Source of the DNA: Pedobacter frigiditerrae
GTDB taxonomy: Bacteria; Bacteroidota; Bacteroidia; Sphingobacteriales; Sphingobacteriaceae
Direction of reading: 5' to 3'
NCBI RefSeq assembly: GCF_004331645.1
Contig: NZ_SJSK01000006.1
Coordinates: forward strand, 346,716 to 410,715
DNA length: 64,000 nucleotides
Of the stretch, positions 46,198 to 54,437 are shown one piece after another (within the stretch, counting starts at the first letter, position 1; every line of letters begins with the position of its first letter). The notes under the pieces were generated by a model. That model made no database searches. It had not been told where the DNA came from and saw only the letters and a list, made by a program, of their open reading frames with translations. The position numbers and the translations under genes are program-made.

Positions 46198-46240
46198 AAT
46201 AATAGGTTTTTAGGTTTAAATTAATTTTACTTTCGCTAGT

Positions 46241-46744
46241 TTATTTTTTAAGGTTTAACAACAATTCATCAAGGTTTGCAAGGGCTGCAGACATACCTTC
46301 CTTAAAGCCGTGTGTTACCATGTATTCCAAAACTTTGAGGCTTCCGTACTGGGCAGTAACGGTTACGAATGTATTTCCTTCAGTCTCATCGAAAACATTT
46401 GTGCATAGTGTTCTCGGAAAATCTGGATTAATGGCTCCACTTTCATCACTAAAGCCTCTCAATTCGGTAATGCTTTTTAGTGGTTCGATGCTTTGGTAAT
46501 CATACCTGCTCCAATGTTTTTCGTCCTGTGGACTAATCATTGCATAATGCCAAAAACCACCTTCCTTAAAATCCATTGTTTTGGTTTCTGCTCTCCAAGG
46601 TTTTGGTGCTATCCATTGTTCAAGAAATTCGGCACTTGTCCACGCTTCCCAAACCAACTCAAGCTCGGCAGCAAACTCACGTTTAACCACAATGGTTTTC
46701 TCTTCTTTGTTTACAATAAAATCGAACAATAAATTACTTTTCAT
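46241..46744 (-). CDS. SRPBCC (AHSA1-like) domain protein
   Basis: A 167-residue START-like protein: VVKREFAAELELVWEAWTSAEFLEQWIAPKPW at the start and EYMVTHGFKEGMSAALANLDELLLNLKK at the end. The start overlaps the end of the ArsR gene by 11 bases, so it is translationally coupled to the regulator. The last residues LDELLLNL repeat the C-terminal motif of that ArsR protein. Ligand unknown. Confidence 0.88.
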   Translation of the reverse strand: MKSNLLFDFIVNKEEKTIVVKREFAAELELVWEAWTSAEFLEQWIAPKPWRAETKTMDFKEGGFWHYAMISPQDEKHWSRYDYQSIEPLKSITELRGFSDESGAINPDFPRTLCTNVFDETEGNTFVTVTAQYGSLKVLEYMVTHGFKEGMSAALANLDELLLNLKK

Positions 46745-47060
46745 TCTTTTTGGTTTGAAGGTTCAACAATAATTCGTCAAGCTGATTGAAGCGAGTTTCC
46801 CAAATCTTTCTGAACTGTTCTAGCCATTTATCTATGTCTTTCATCCTTTCTATTTCCAGTTGGTAATAAATTTCTCTCCCTTTTTGCTCCTGTTTAATCA
46901 GCTCACATTCTGCCAATATTTTTATGTGCTTAGATACTGCTTGTCTGGTAGTATCAAAATGCTCGGCCAAGGCATTGGGTGTCATTGCTTGCAGGGCGAT
47001 TAATGCAATGATTGCCCTTCTGGTAGGATCGGCTATAGCCTGAAAAACATCTCTTCTCAT
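46734..47060 (-). CDS. ArsR family transcriptional regulator
   Basis: Winged-helix repressor of 108 residues: RRDVFQAIADPTRRAIIALI, HFDTTRQAVSKHIKILAECELI (recognition helix) and KQEQKGREIYYQLEIERMKDIDKWLEQFR. No metal-binding cysteine pair, so a metal sensor is unlikely. This is the SdpR/AHSA1-linked type that controls the following SRPBCC gene. Confidence 0.92.
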   Translation of the reverse strand: MRRDVFQAIADPTRRAIIALIALQAMTPNALAEHFDTTRQAVSKHIKILAECELIKQEQKGREIYYQLEIERMKDIDKWLEQFRKIWETRFNQLDELLLNLQTKKNEK

Positions 47061-47215
47061 TTTGGTTATTCAATAAGTGAAACTAATTGGTTGCAAATAT
47101 ATACGCAACTATTCGGTTTCGCAAATAATTTTAAACAAATATGTTGTTTAGAGAGGTTGTATTTTTCTAAAACCTGCTTTAAGAAGCTTATATGGAAGGT
47201 TATTATAGATTTTTA

Positions 47216-47719
47216 TTATTGCCAAACGTGGGCTAAATAAACAATGAGGTAACAGAAAAGACAAATAAAGCTCTCGAAATTGAAGGGTTTGAATACGTTT
47301 TGCCTTGAGTTTTTACTTGGAATGAGATAATTTGCGATTGCCCAAAATAGAACAGAAACACCGATGTCTAAAAAATCAAACCGTCCATTTGTTAAATGAA
47401 ACAATTGAAAAATCTCTAAGCCAATTGAAAATAGGAGCGGTGCAAGAACAAGATTTATTTCTCTTTTGCCAATGTTAATGAACTTAAATTTTGAGGCCAG
47501 GGTAATGCAGAATACCCATAAACCTTCTGGTAAAGAAAAAATAATAAACTCATGTAAAGGTAAACTATGGGTGATGCTTTTTCTTAACGCAATAAACTGG
47601 TCTAATGAAATGATTGAAATAAATATTTTGGTAACTACTGTTTTTTCTGTCCGATAAAACAAATAAATAAACAAGCTGAAAAGCAAGGATAGAATAATGA
47701 TGTAATGATTTCTTTTCAA
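47216..47719 (-). CDS. VanZ-like membrane protein
   Basis: A 167-residue protein with about five helices. The segment GLEIFQLFHLTNGRFDFLDIGVSVLFW resembles the ExxQ...R..D..D core of VanZ-like proteins; the assignment is tentative. Its ATG overlaps the stop of the methyltransferase gene by 4 bases, so the two are coupled. Role unknown. Confidence 0.65.
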   Translation of the reverse strand: MKRNHYIIILSLLFSLFIYLFYRTEKTVVTKIFISIISLDQFIALRKSITHSLPLHEFIIFSLPEGLWVFCITLASKFKFINIGKREINLVLAPLLFSIGLEIFQLFHLTNGRFDFLDIGVSVLFWAIANYLIPSKNSRQNVFKPFNFESFICLFCYLIVYLAHVWQ

Positions 47720-48306
47720 GCCTTCTTGTAAATTAAAAGTTTAAAATAGGAGAACTGACCAAAGCTGATTTCCCTTAAAAGCCTAAACTTTTTGATGGTA
47801 GTTAGGCTATTGATATGAAATTCAGATTTAAAATGAAATGCTTTTGAAAACAGCTGAAAAGCCTTATCGATATGCCGTAACCAGTTGTTAGGGGTAAAAT
47901 GATTGAGGATAAATATTTGCCCATTGGGCTTTAATACCCGGTAGGTTTCTGCCAGTACTTTTTCGGGAGCATCTACCACTGCAATAACGTGAGAGAGAAT
48001 GATGTAATCAAAAGTTTGATCTGGAAATAACAATGCTTCTCCATTCATTTGCAACAGCTGAATGTGTGCTGTTTGCTGCTTTTTGGCAATGTTTAACATG
48101 CTAAAAGAAGTATCTACGCCAGTAACTTGATGCTTTTTATAAAGCTTTAAATGGCTGCCATTGCCAACGCCAATTTCTAATAATTGTCCGTCAGGAAGTT
48201 TATTTATTTCTTGAAACAGTTTATGTTTTTGTGGTTTCAAGAACAAATCTACCACAGGATAAAAAAAAGAAAAATGATTATAGAAATTGTCGGTTTGTTT
48301 GCTCAT
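47716..48306 (-). CDS. Class I SAM-dependent methyltransferase
   Basis: A 196-residue Rossmann methyltransferase. Motif I is LLEIGVGNGSHLKLY (about 40-54), VTGVDTSFSMLNIAKKQ follows, then FDYIILSHVIAVVDAPEKVLAETYRVLKPNGQIFILNHF. Similar in style to phospholipid or quinone methyltransferases (PmtA/UbiE). The substrate is not determined. Coupled to the VanZ-like gene. Confidence 0.88.
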   Translation of the reverse strand: MSKQTDNFYNHFSFFYPVVDLFLKPQKHKLFQEINKLPDGQLLEIGVGNGSHLKLYKKHQVTGVDTSFSMLNIAKKQQTAHIQLLQMNGEALLFPDQTFDYIILSHVIAVVDAPEKVLAETYRVLKPNGQIFILNHFTPNNWLRHIDKAFQLFSKAFHFKSEFHINSLTTIKKFRLLREISFGQFSYFKLLIYKKA

Positions 48307-48433
48307 TTTCTATTGTACGCTAACATTTATGTTTAACCCAGGTTCATTAATTAAATTATCTGCTTGCTAAATTAATAAATTTACTTTTACTTTGAATAAC
48401 AAAGTGCTTTTAATTGAAGTAATTTTTATAAAT

Positions 48434-48895
48434 ATGAGTCTAGCTACCACACTCGATCGGGTTCACGCCCAAGTAAAGACAAACAAATGGTTTCGTTATT
48501 TTGCCATCTTTAACCGTGTAGGCTTGGCGGCAGGTTTTTTACCAGCAGGTTTTGTTAAAATCATGGGCGAACGTTTTACGGATTTGTCAAACAATCACCC
48601 AATGGGACATTATTTAGAGGCCTTATCTAGAACAGGCTTTTACTATCCGTTTATTGGTGTTTTGCAAGTGTTGGCTGCGCTACTGCTGCTTATTCCTAGA
48701 ACTGCCACGTTGGGAGCAATGATCTATTTCCCCATCATCTTAAATATTTGCATTCTTTCTATAGCCGTACGTTTTGAAGGCTCGTGGGTATCATCGCCAT
48801 TAATGGTGTTGGCTAACTTATACCTGCTTTGCTGGGATTATGATAAGTTGAAGTACATTTTTCCTTGGCATAAAATGCCAGTTCCCTTAAACTAA
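48434..48895 (+). CDS. DoxX family membrane protein
   Basis: 153 residues from the ATG at 48434 (an upstream start at 48392 adds 14 unlikely residues). About four helices; FNRVGLAAGFLPAGFVKIMGERF and YYPFIGVLQVLAALLLLIPRTATLGAMIYFPIILNI follow DoxX style. Function unknown. A small cysteine-rich lipoprotein gene follows by 10 bases on the same strand. Confidence 0.8.
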   Translation: MSLATTLDRVHAQVKTNKWFRYFAIFNRVGLAAGFLPAGFVKIMGERFTDLSNNHPMGHYLEALSRTGFYYPFIGVLQVLAALLLLIPRTATLGAMIYFPIILNICILSIAVRFEGSWVSSPLMVLANLYLLCWDYDKLKYIFPWHKMPVPLN

Positions 48896-48905
48896 TCATC
48901 ATGCT

Positions 48906-49136
48906 ATGAAAGTAATAAAATCAGTTTTAATGCTAGCAATGCTATCTTTAATGGCTTGCGAAATGATGCCTCGCAACACTTTAAAGGATTGCGAACTGCA
49001 GTGCAAGGATAATCCTAAAGCCAAGGCTTGTTTAATTTTCTGCGATTGCATTCATCAAAAAGGACACACGCTAGATAGTTGTTTGGCTGAATATGATAAA
49101 GCACCTGCAGATACTGTAAAGAAGAAAGTTAAATAG
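48906..49136 (+). CDS. Small cysteine-rich lipoprotein
   Basis: A 76-residue protein: MKVIKSVLMLAMLSLMAC is a lipoprotein signal (lipobox LMAC, Cys18). The mature part has six more cysteines (KDCELQCKDN, KACLIFCDCI, DSCLAEY), a likely disulfide or metal-binding mini-domain. Co-oriented with the DoxX gene and overlapping the convergent YdeI-like gene by 8 bases. Unrecognised function. Confidence 0.75.
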   Translation: MKVIKSVLMLAMLSLMACEMMPRNTLKDCELQCKDNPKAKACLIFCDCIHQKGHTLDSCLAEYDKAPADTVKKKVK

Positions 49137-49503
49137 TTTCCCATTTCCCCAGTTCTTTGGCAATAGCTATAACCGCCTGACCTTGCGGAGTCATTAAACC
49201 TTCGGCTATCATTCTTTCTGCTCTTTCGATATTCGGTTTGCTCCACTTGCTTTTTTTGGCATTTCTAGGCGAAAATGTGAGGTAGTAACTTTGATCGTCT
49301 CGTTTTTTACACAAGCTGTCAATCCACCCAAAGCATAAGGCTTCTTCTGTTCCTTCAATAAGATTAATACTCTCTACCTTACTTTTTTTGTGGTATAGGA
49401 TTAACCAAACAGATTTCTCCGTCTGGCTATTTTCTTGTAACCATTTTCGCCATTCTGCTCTGTTTTTTGCATAAACAGCCTGTTTACCATCTTTTGTTTC
49501 CAT
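49129..49503 (-). CDS. YdeI/OmpD-associated family protein, short form
   Basis: A 124-residue protein of the YdeI (bacteriocin-protection) family: AVYAKNRAEWRKWLQENSQ, then VWLILYHKKS and a LCFGWIDSLCKKRDDQSYYLTFSPRN core. Relatives usually run to about 190 residues with a C-terminal OmdA domain; this one stops after ELGKWETI, so the C-terminal domain is absent. The start at 49503 matches family starts better than 49515, which would overlap the VOC gene. Confidence 0.78.
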   Translation of the reverse strand: METKDGKQAVYAKNRAEWRKWLQENSQTEKSVWLILYHKKSKVESINLIEGTEEALCFGWIDSLCKKRDDQSYYLTFSPRNAKKSKWSKPNIERAERMIAEGLMTPQGQAVIAIAKELGKWETI

Positions 49504-49507
49504 AAGG

Positions 49508-49930
49508 CTAGGCATTTTTTTGTTTAAGGATGTCGAGGTAATGAACGTTGGTCATGATACCTAAAATATTTCCAAAAGGATCAACTACAGATGCGGTTAC
49601 AAATGAGCCTTTTCCTTGGCTATGATCGGTAATAGGTAAATATTCAGTTGCACCCATCGAAATTAATTGAGCTAGCGTAGCTTTTAAATCATCTACATGC
49701 CAGTGCGCTATTGCTCCTGCTGCATTTCCAGTATATCCCGCTGGTGCATAACTGGCATCAATTATACCTAATTCCTGTTGGTAATCGCCAATGCGAAATT
49801 CTGTATAACCTGGTACATTAAAGTAGGGTTCGATACCTAAAAACTCACTATACCATTTTTTTGCAGCCTGATGATCTGTGGCATAAAAATTAACAGTTGC
49901 CAATCCTTTTAAAACGTGTTTCTTTTCCAT
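49508..49930 (-). CDS. VOC family protein
   Basis: A 140-residue VOC protein: ATVNFYATDHQAAKKWYSEFLGIEPYF at the start, AIAHWHVDDLKATLAQLISMGATEY in the middle, and SVVDPFGNILGIMTNVHY at the end. Glyoxalase-like with possible metal ligands; reaction unknown. Probably controlled by the YafY-type regulator encoded 71 bases upstream. Confidence 0.87.
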   Translation of the reverse strand: MEKKHVLKGLATVNFYATDHQAAKKWYSEFLGIEPYFNVPGYTEFRIGDYQQELGIIDASYAPAGYTGNAAGAIAHWHVDDLKATLAQLISMGATEYLPITDHSQGKGSFVTASVVDPFGNILGIMTNVHYLDILKQKNA

Positions 49931-50001
49931 TTTGTTTATCTTTTAACTTGCTTAAACAAAGATATAATGGGGTTATGACAGCCCTATGTCAGGGGTTGTT
50001 T

Positions 50002-50700
50002 TTATTTTTCGGCCATTGCAAAATATTCTTTTAAAGTCATTTGATGAGGCTCAAATCTTTCATCTAAAACTTGAAGATTGTTAATTCTATCGAGTCTGAA
50101 AAGCCTAAAAGCCTTACGTAAATGACACCAAGCTACCAGCAACCAATTATCTTGTGTGCTCAATAAGGCAAAAGGCTCAATAGTTCTTGTAATTGTTTCC
50201 GTAGAATCAAGTTTTTGATAGGCAATTGTGGCAAGGTTAAAATTGGTGAGTGCCAATTGCAAGTTTGATAAGTAATTACTTGTTGTATCAAATGAGTTAT
50301 TCTGGCTAATGGCAATACGGTCTGAGAGTAGGTTGGCATTTTCTTTTGTGCTTGGTCTTAACACAGATTTTATTTTAATGATGGCGTCCGTATAATCTTT
50401 TACAAATGAAGCATCTTTGTTTTTTAAAACAAATTGTTCTGCTGTAATTAATGCATTTGCCTCAGTTTCAGTAAAAGTAACAGGAGGAATTCGATAGCCC
50501 TCCATTAAGGTATAACCTTTTCCTTCTTCTGTTAGAATTGGCACACCCGATTGTTCTAATGCCCTAATATCCCTATAAATGGTCCTTACGCTTACATTAA
50601 ATTTTTCAGCAAGCGAAGTTGCAGTAACCAATCGTTTAGCTTGCAATTGAATTAAAATTGAAGTGAGTCGCGAAAGTCTTCTAGTATCGTTATCAATCAT
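50002..50700 (-). CDS. YafY family transcriptional regulator (HTH_11 + WYL)
   Basis: A 232-residue regulator. The N-terminal HTH_11 domain reads RLTSILIQLQAKRLVTATSLAEKFNVSVRTIYRDIRALEQSGVPI. The C-terminal WYL-type region contains LLSTQDNWLLVAWCHLRKAFRLFRLDRI. It likely controls the downstream VOC and YdeI-like genes. The ligand is unknown. Confidence 0.9.
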   Translation of the reverse strand: MIDNDTRRLSRLTSILIQLQAKRLVTATSLAEKFNVSVRTIYRDIRALEQSGVPILTEEGKGYTLMEGYRIPPVTFTETEANALITAEQFVLKNKDASFVKDYTDAIIKIKSVLRPSTKENANLLSDRIAISQNNSFDTTSNYLSNLQLALTNFNLATIAYQKLDSTETITRTIEPFALLSTQDNWLLVAWCHLRKAFRLFRLDRINNLQVLDERFEPHQMTLKEYFAMAEK

Positions 50701-50761
50701 TAAAAATCTGTTTATGCTAATTCAAATTGTTTGTTTGTAATTATATCGTTCATTTTTAATC

Positions 50762-51385
50762 TTAACTAATTTTTTTAATCACTTTTTCTACTCGTTTTCT
50801 TTTGGTGTCTTTTTCAATGTCATCAAGTCTAGAAGTGAGTGTTTTAATAAAAAGCGTCTTGTTTTTAGCATTGATAATCGGCATTGCCCTTTCTGCATAC
50901 ATTGGCAATTGGTTAGTTGCACTGCTTAGCAATTGTGCTGCCAACAAGGGAAAGGCATTGTTGGCATATTCTTTCAAAGAACACAGATCGATTAAAATGT
51001 TTACCGCATGATCTTTTGTAATTACAGATCCTTTATCAGCTGTTTCGACGATTTTAGTCAATGAAGCATAAATTATTTTGGGATTTTGGAGCGTGATGGT
51101 ATTGATTGCCGTCATTGCACCCCATTGTATTCGGTTATTTTTATGCTCAAGTAATTCAATAAATGTTGCAGCATGGGCTGATATTAAAGAAGGCATAATG
51201 GCGCCAATTTCATAAATAACTTTAATGCAGTCATTTTGAATGTCCTTATTCTTATTCTTTAGGTTTTCAACAAGTTCTTGAACTGCATTTTGATCCTTGT
51301 GGTTGGCTATTTCTTTTGCTAATTCTTGGTTAGGTACCTCATCCCTGCGGCTGAGGGAAGATGCAAGTTTTGGAATGATGCTCAT
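50762..51385 (-). CDS. HEAT-repeat protein
   Basis: A 207-residue all-helical protein with about five HEAT-like pairs (VQELVENLKNKNKDIQNDCIKVIYEIG; FIELLEHKNNRIQWGAMTAINTI). Basic C-terminal tail RLDDIEKDTKRKRVEKVIKKIS. No enzyme motif; a scaffold or binding role is the most that can be said. It lies 61 bases upstream of the YafY gene on the same strand. Confidence 0.78.
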   Translation of the reverse strand: MSIIPKLASSLSRRDEVPNQELAKEIANHKDQNAVQELVENLKNKNKDIQNDCIKVIYEIGAIMPSLISAHAATFIELLEHKNNRIQWGAMTAINTITLQNPKIIYASLTKIVETADKGSVITKDHAVNILIDLCSLKEYANNAFPLLAAQLLSSATNQLPMYAERAMPIINAKNKTLFIKTLTSRLDDIEKDTKRKRVEKVIKKIS

Positions 51386-51471
51386 TTGGGTAATGATTTA
51401 TATGAAAGCAAAAAGAATGTTTTAATTTATCCTTAACCATTAATAATGGGACTGTACAACCAGTCAATTCC

Positions 51472-52578
51472 CTATGCCGGAATTGTAAAATAAAAAGTAG
51501 CCCCCTCATTCACTTTTGCATCAGCCCATACCTTGCCCTCATGTCTCGTAATGATTCTTTGAACAATAGCTAAACCAATGCCAGCTCCTTCAAATTCACT
51601 ATCACTATGTAAGCGTTGGAATATTCCAAATAATTTTTGGTGTGATTGCATGTCAAACCCAACTCCATTGTCTTTGATATAATATGTTGTTTCCTCAACA
51701 TTTTGCTTTGATCCAATTTCTATTGTCTGGGGCGATTTCTTTTTGGAATACTTATAGGCGTTAGAGATTAGGTTTGTCCACACTTGATTTAACATCGAAC
51801 TATTTCCGTTTGAGGGAGGTAAATCACCAATTTTAAAAATTGTTTTTTCAACAAAATGTTGTTTGCAGAAGTCTTCTACTATGTTGTTTACAATTTGTTG
51901 TGTGTTAATCTCTTTTCTTTCAATTTCACTTTTACTGATGTGAGAAAAAACCAACATGTCTTTGATCAGATTTTCCATCTTTTGAGAAGTACTATTCATC
52001 ACCCCTAAAATATAGCTGATTTCTTCAGTTAAGTTTCCTGACAGTTCATCTGCCAATATTTTGATAAAGCTGTTTAATATGCCTAGGGGTGCTCGTAAGT
52101 CATGCGATACTGAGTAGGAGAAGGCATCTAGTTCTTTGTTAGCGAATTCTAATTGGCAAACCCTTTCAGCTAATTCTTTATTCAGCAATTTGATTTGCTC
52201 TTCAGATTGCTTGCGTTCTGTAATGTTATTAAATAGAATAGCTACTTGAAGGTTTTTTGGGTCTCCAAAACGAAAAGCATAAACATCATACCAGCAATTC
52301 AGTTGTTCGGCATAGTTTTCAAACCTCACCGATTCGCCCGTTAATGCTATCTTTCCATAGGTCTCGAACCAATGCTCTTCATGATTGGGTGCAAATTCTC
52401 GCATTCGCTTGCCAACTGCATTATTAAGTTTGGTTTGCTTTTCAAAAGAAGAATTAATGACTAAAAAGCGATAGTCAATTGGTTTCTCCTGCTCATCAAA
52501 AATCATTTCAATGATGCAAAATCCCTCATCTATTGAATTGAACAGTAATTCCCAATGCTCTTCTTTAAATTGAATCAT
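51472..52578 (-). CDS. PAS-domain sensor histidine kinase
   Basis: 368 residues from the ATG at 52578 (a TTG at 52620 is less likely). No transmembrane helix, so it is cytosolic. A PAS domain (about 5-115, LFNSIDEGFCIIEMIF) leads via a coiled coil to HisKA (SYSVSHDLRAPLGILNSFIK) and HATPase (WTNLISNAYKYSKK, IKDNGVGFDMQSHQKLFGIFQRLH, GAGIGLAIVQRII). Bacteriophytochrome-like kinase core. No response regulator is nearby. Confidence 0.92.
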   Translation of the reverse strand: MIQFKEEHWELLFNSIDEGFCIIEMIFDEQEKPIDYRFLVINSSFEKQTKLNNAVGKRMREFAPNHEEHWFETYGKIALTGESVRFENYAEQLNCWYDVYAFRFGDPKNLQVAILFNNITERKQSEEQIKLLNKELAERVCQLEFANKELDAFSYSVSHDLRAPLGILNSFIKILADELSGNLTEEISYILGVMNSTSQKMENLIKDMLVFSHISKSEIERKEINTQQIVNNIVEDFCKQHFVEKTIFKIGDLPPSNGNSSMLNQVWTNLISNAYKYSKKKSPQTIEIGSKQNVEETTYYIKDNGVGFDMQSHQKLFGIFQRLHSDSEFEGAGIGLAIVQRIITRHEGKVWADAKVNEGATFYFTIPA

Positions 52579-52746
52579 GTTAAAAAATTGGTGATTGCCC
52601 TGGTTCAATATTCTTATCAAACTAAATCACTATTGAGAATTTGGGGACAATTAAACTTTTACTAAGATAAAATTTCCGCTGATTAAATAAGAATTAAATA
52701 AATAGGGAGCAATGGGGTAAAACCTTAATTGTGCATTGGTTTTAAT

Positions 52747-53154
52747 CTAGTGTTCGTCTCCTTTGTAAATCCACATTGATTGGGTATTGCCGGCTTTTAC
52801 AAAACCTGCTTTGTTGTAAAATTCTATAGATTTTCCATCTGCTGTAAGCATTTGCATGTGAAAGTTTCCATATTTTTCTTGCATTTTTTCTACTATCATT
52901 TGTCCAATGCCCTTACCTTGATAGTTTGGGTGGACAAGTAAATGAGGGTAGTAAACAACTAAATATCCATCAGAAATTGCATTGCCTATACCAATTAACT
53001 TATCATTATCCCAAGCAGAAAATAAGGAATGAGAACTTGTTAACGCATTGTACAGCTCATTTGGCATGTTGGCAGCACTCCACTTGTTTGCCTTATATAA
53101 ATCAATAATGTCATCAAGTAAAATGTCTCGTCTTTCTGAAATGGTAATGTTCAT
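52747..53154 (-). CDS. GNAT family N-acetyltransferase
   Basis: A 135-residue single-domain GNAT. The acetyl-CoA loop is YYPHLLVHPNYQGKGIGQMIVEKMQEKYG (RGxGxG-type QGKGIG) and the end is SIEFYNKAGFVKAGNTQSMWIYKGDEH. Substrate unknown; the size fits small-molecule acetyltransferases. Confidence 0.9.
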   Translation of the reverse strand: MNITISERRDILLDDIIDLYKANKWSAANMPNELYNALTSSHSLFSAWDNDKLIGIGNAISDGYLVVYYPHLLVHPNYQGKGIGQMIVEKMQEKYGNFHMQMLTADGKSIEFYNKAGFVKAGNTQSMWIYKGDEH

Positions 53155-53226
53155 GGTGATTGATTAAAGCATTTTAGGTTTCTTACAGCGTATAATTTAT
53201 TGTTACCCCAAGTCTGGGGACGCTTT

Positions 53227-54228
53227 TTATAGTTTTAACTGGCTTTTTAATGCTAACACTTTGTTGGGTGTATTCAAGCTTTTTTCTAAGTATTCAATCG
53301 TTAGGTTATTGGTTTTGCTTTTAAATAAGTAAGCTTTGAATTGAAATTTATTAGCTTCAACGCTGAAATTGTCCTTATGTTCTTTCATCAACGACTTGCT
53401 TAACTTGTCGATTTTTAGGTGGATATCCCTGTAAGAGTTTACTAGCTCTTCTTTCCAAATTCTAATTTCTGATAAGTAATTAACTAGTTCAGCTTCCTGG
53501 ATAAAAGCGAGTTTATGAAGTTGTTTGTCTATATCTGCAAATTGCATATTAGCCCAGTCTTTAGCTTTTAGAACTGGAATTTGCCATATTCTTTGTTCTT
53601 CTTTCCAATAATCTTTTTTAGCTTTTACTTGAAATATTTTAAAAGTTGGAAGCTCGATCGCTGTTAAATAGTCGCCATGACAACAACCAGTATCAATGCC
53701 ATAAGTGTTGTTTACAATCTTTGGTTTGTCGCCTACAACATGGTGCCCATAAATTATGGGTTTGTTGCCTTGATAGTATTCAGCCCAAAATGTTTCAGGC
53801 GCATACTTTTTCTCTAAATATCTGTCGCCAGAGGTTGAGCCACACAACACTTCCTGCTTTTGTTCTTTTAATGCTTTATCGTGCTCAAAGAAAGCGTGAA
53901 CTATAATGGCGTCTTCTGTTTCGTAGTAATAGTCTAGCGTTCGTATCCATTTTAGAAAATCTTCATAATCGGCACCAAATTGAAGTTTCACAATTTCTTG
54001 TGAATAGCTCAGAATTCTATTCTGGTGTTTTCTTTCGTGATTACCAACCAACACTTTTGAATTGGGTCTATTTAAAAAATACTCATACACTTCCTTAGAT
54101 TTATTTCCCCTGTCAACTATATCACCAACGGAAATAAGTTGGTCGTTTTCAGTTAATCCAATTTTTTCAGTGAGCTCCATGAGTTCATCAAAACAACCAT
54201 GTATGTCGCCAATAACAAATGTTCTCAT
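53227..54228 (-). CDS. PP2A-like serine/threonine protein phosphatase (metallophosphoesterase)
   Basis: A 333-residue phosphatase. The metal motifs are VIGDIHGCFDEL (GDxHG), SVGDIVDRGNKS (GDxxDRG), LVGNHERKHQNR (GNHE) and the later YGHHVVG and DTGCCHGDYLTAIEL. This is the bacterial PrpA/lambda-type family. About 130 C-terminal residues beyond the catalytic core form a helical extension of unknown role. Confidence 0.9.
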   Translation of the reverse strand: MRTFVIGDIHGCFDELMELTEKIGLTENDQLISVGDIVDRGNKSKEVYEYFLNRPNSKVLVGNHERKHQNRILSYSQEIVKLQFGADYEDFLKWIRTLDYYYETEDAIIVHAFFEHDKALKEQKQEVLCGSTSGDRYLEKKYAPETFWAEYYQGNKPIIYGHHVVGDKPKIVNNTYGIDTGCCHGDYLTAIELPTFKIFQVKAKKDYWKEEQRIWQIPVLKAKDWANMQFADIDKQLHKLAFIQEAELVNYLSEIRIWKEELVNSYRDIHLKIDKLSKSLMKEHKDNFSVEANKFQFKAYLFKSKTNNLTIEYLEKSLNTPNKVLALKSQLKL

Positions 54229-54437
54229 GTTGTAAAATGTGGTTTAATATGCGCCTAAGGTTTTGCGGTTTTACGAAGGCAAGGTAATCGAAGCAATCAG
54301 CTCGCCTAATGTACAAAAGTTTAATAGAAGAAGCTTACAATCAATTTTGTGCTCCCAATTGGAGAAATTCGGTAAACAGAATCCACAGGCCATCTCAGTT
54401 TTAATTGGCAAAGCTATATGTTTATTAGCTTTTGTAC

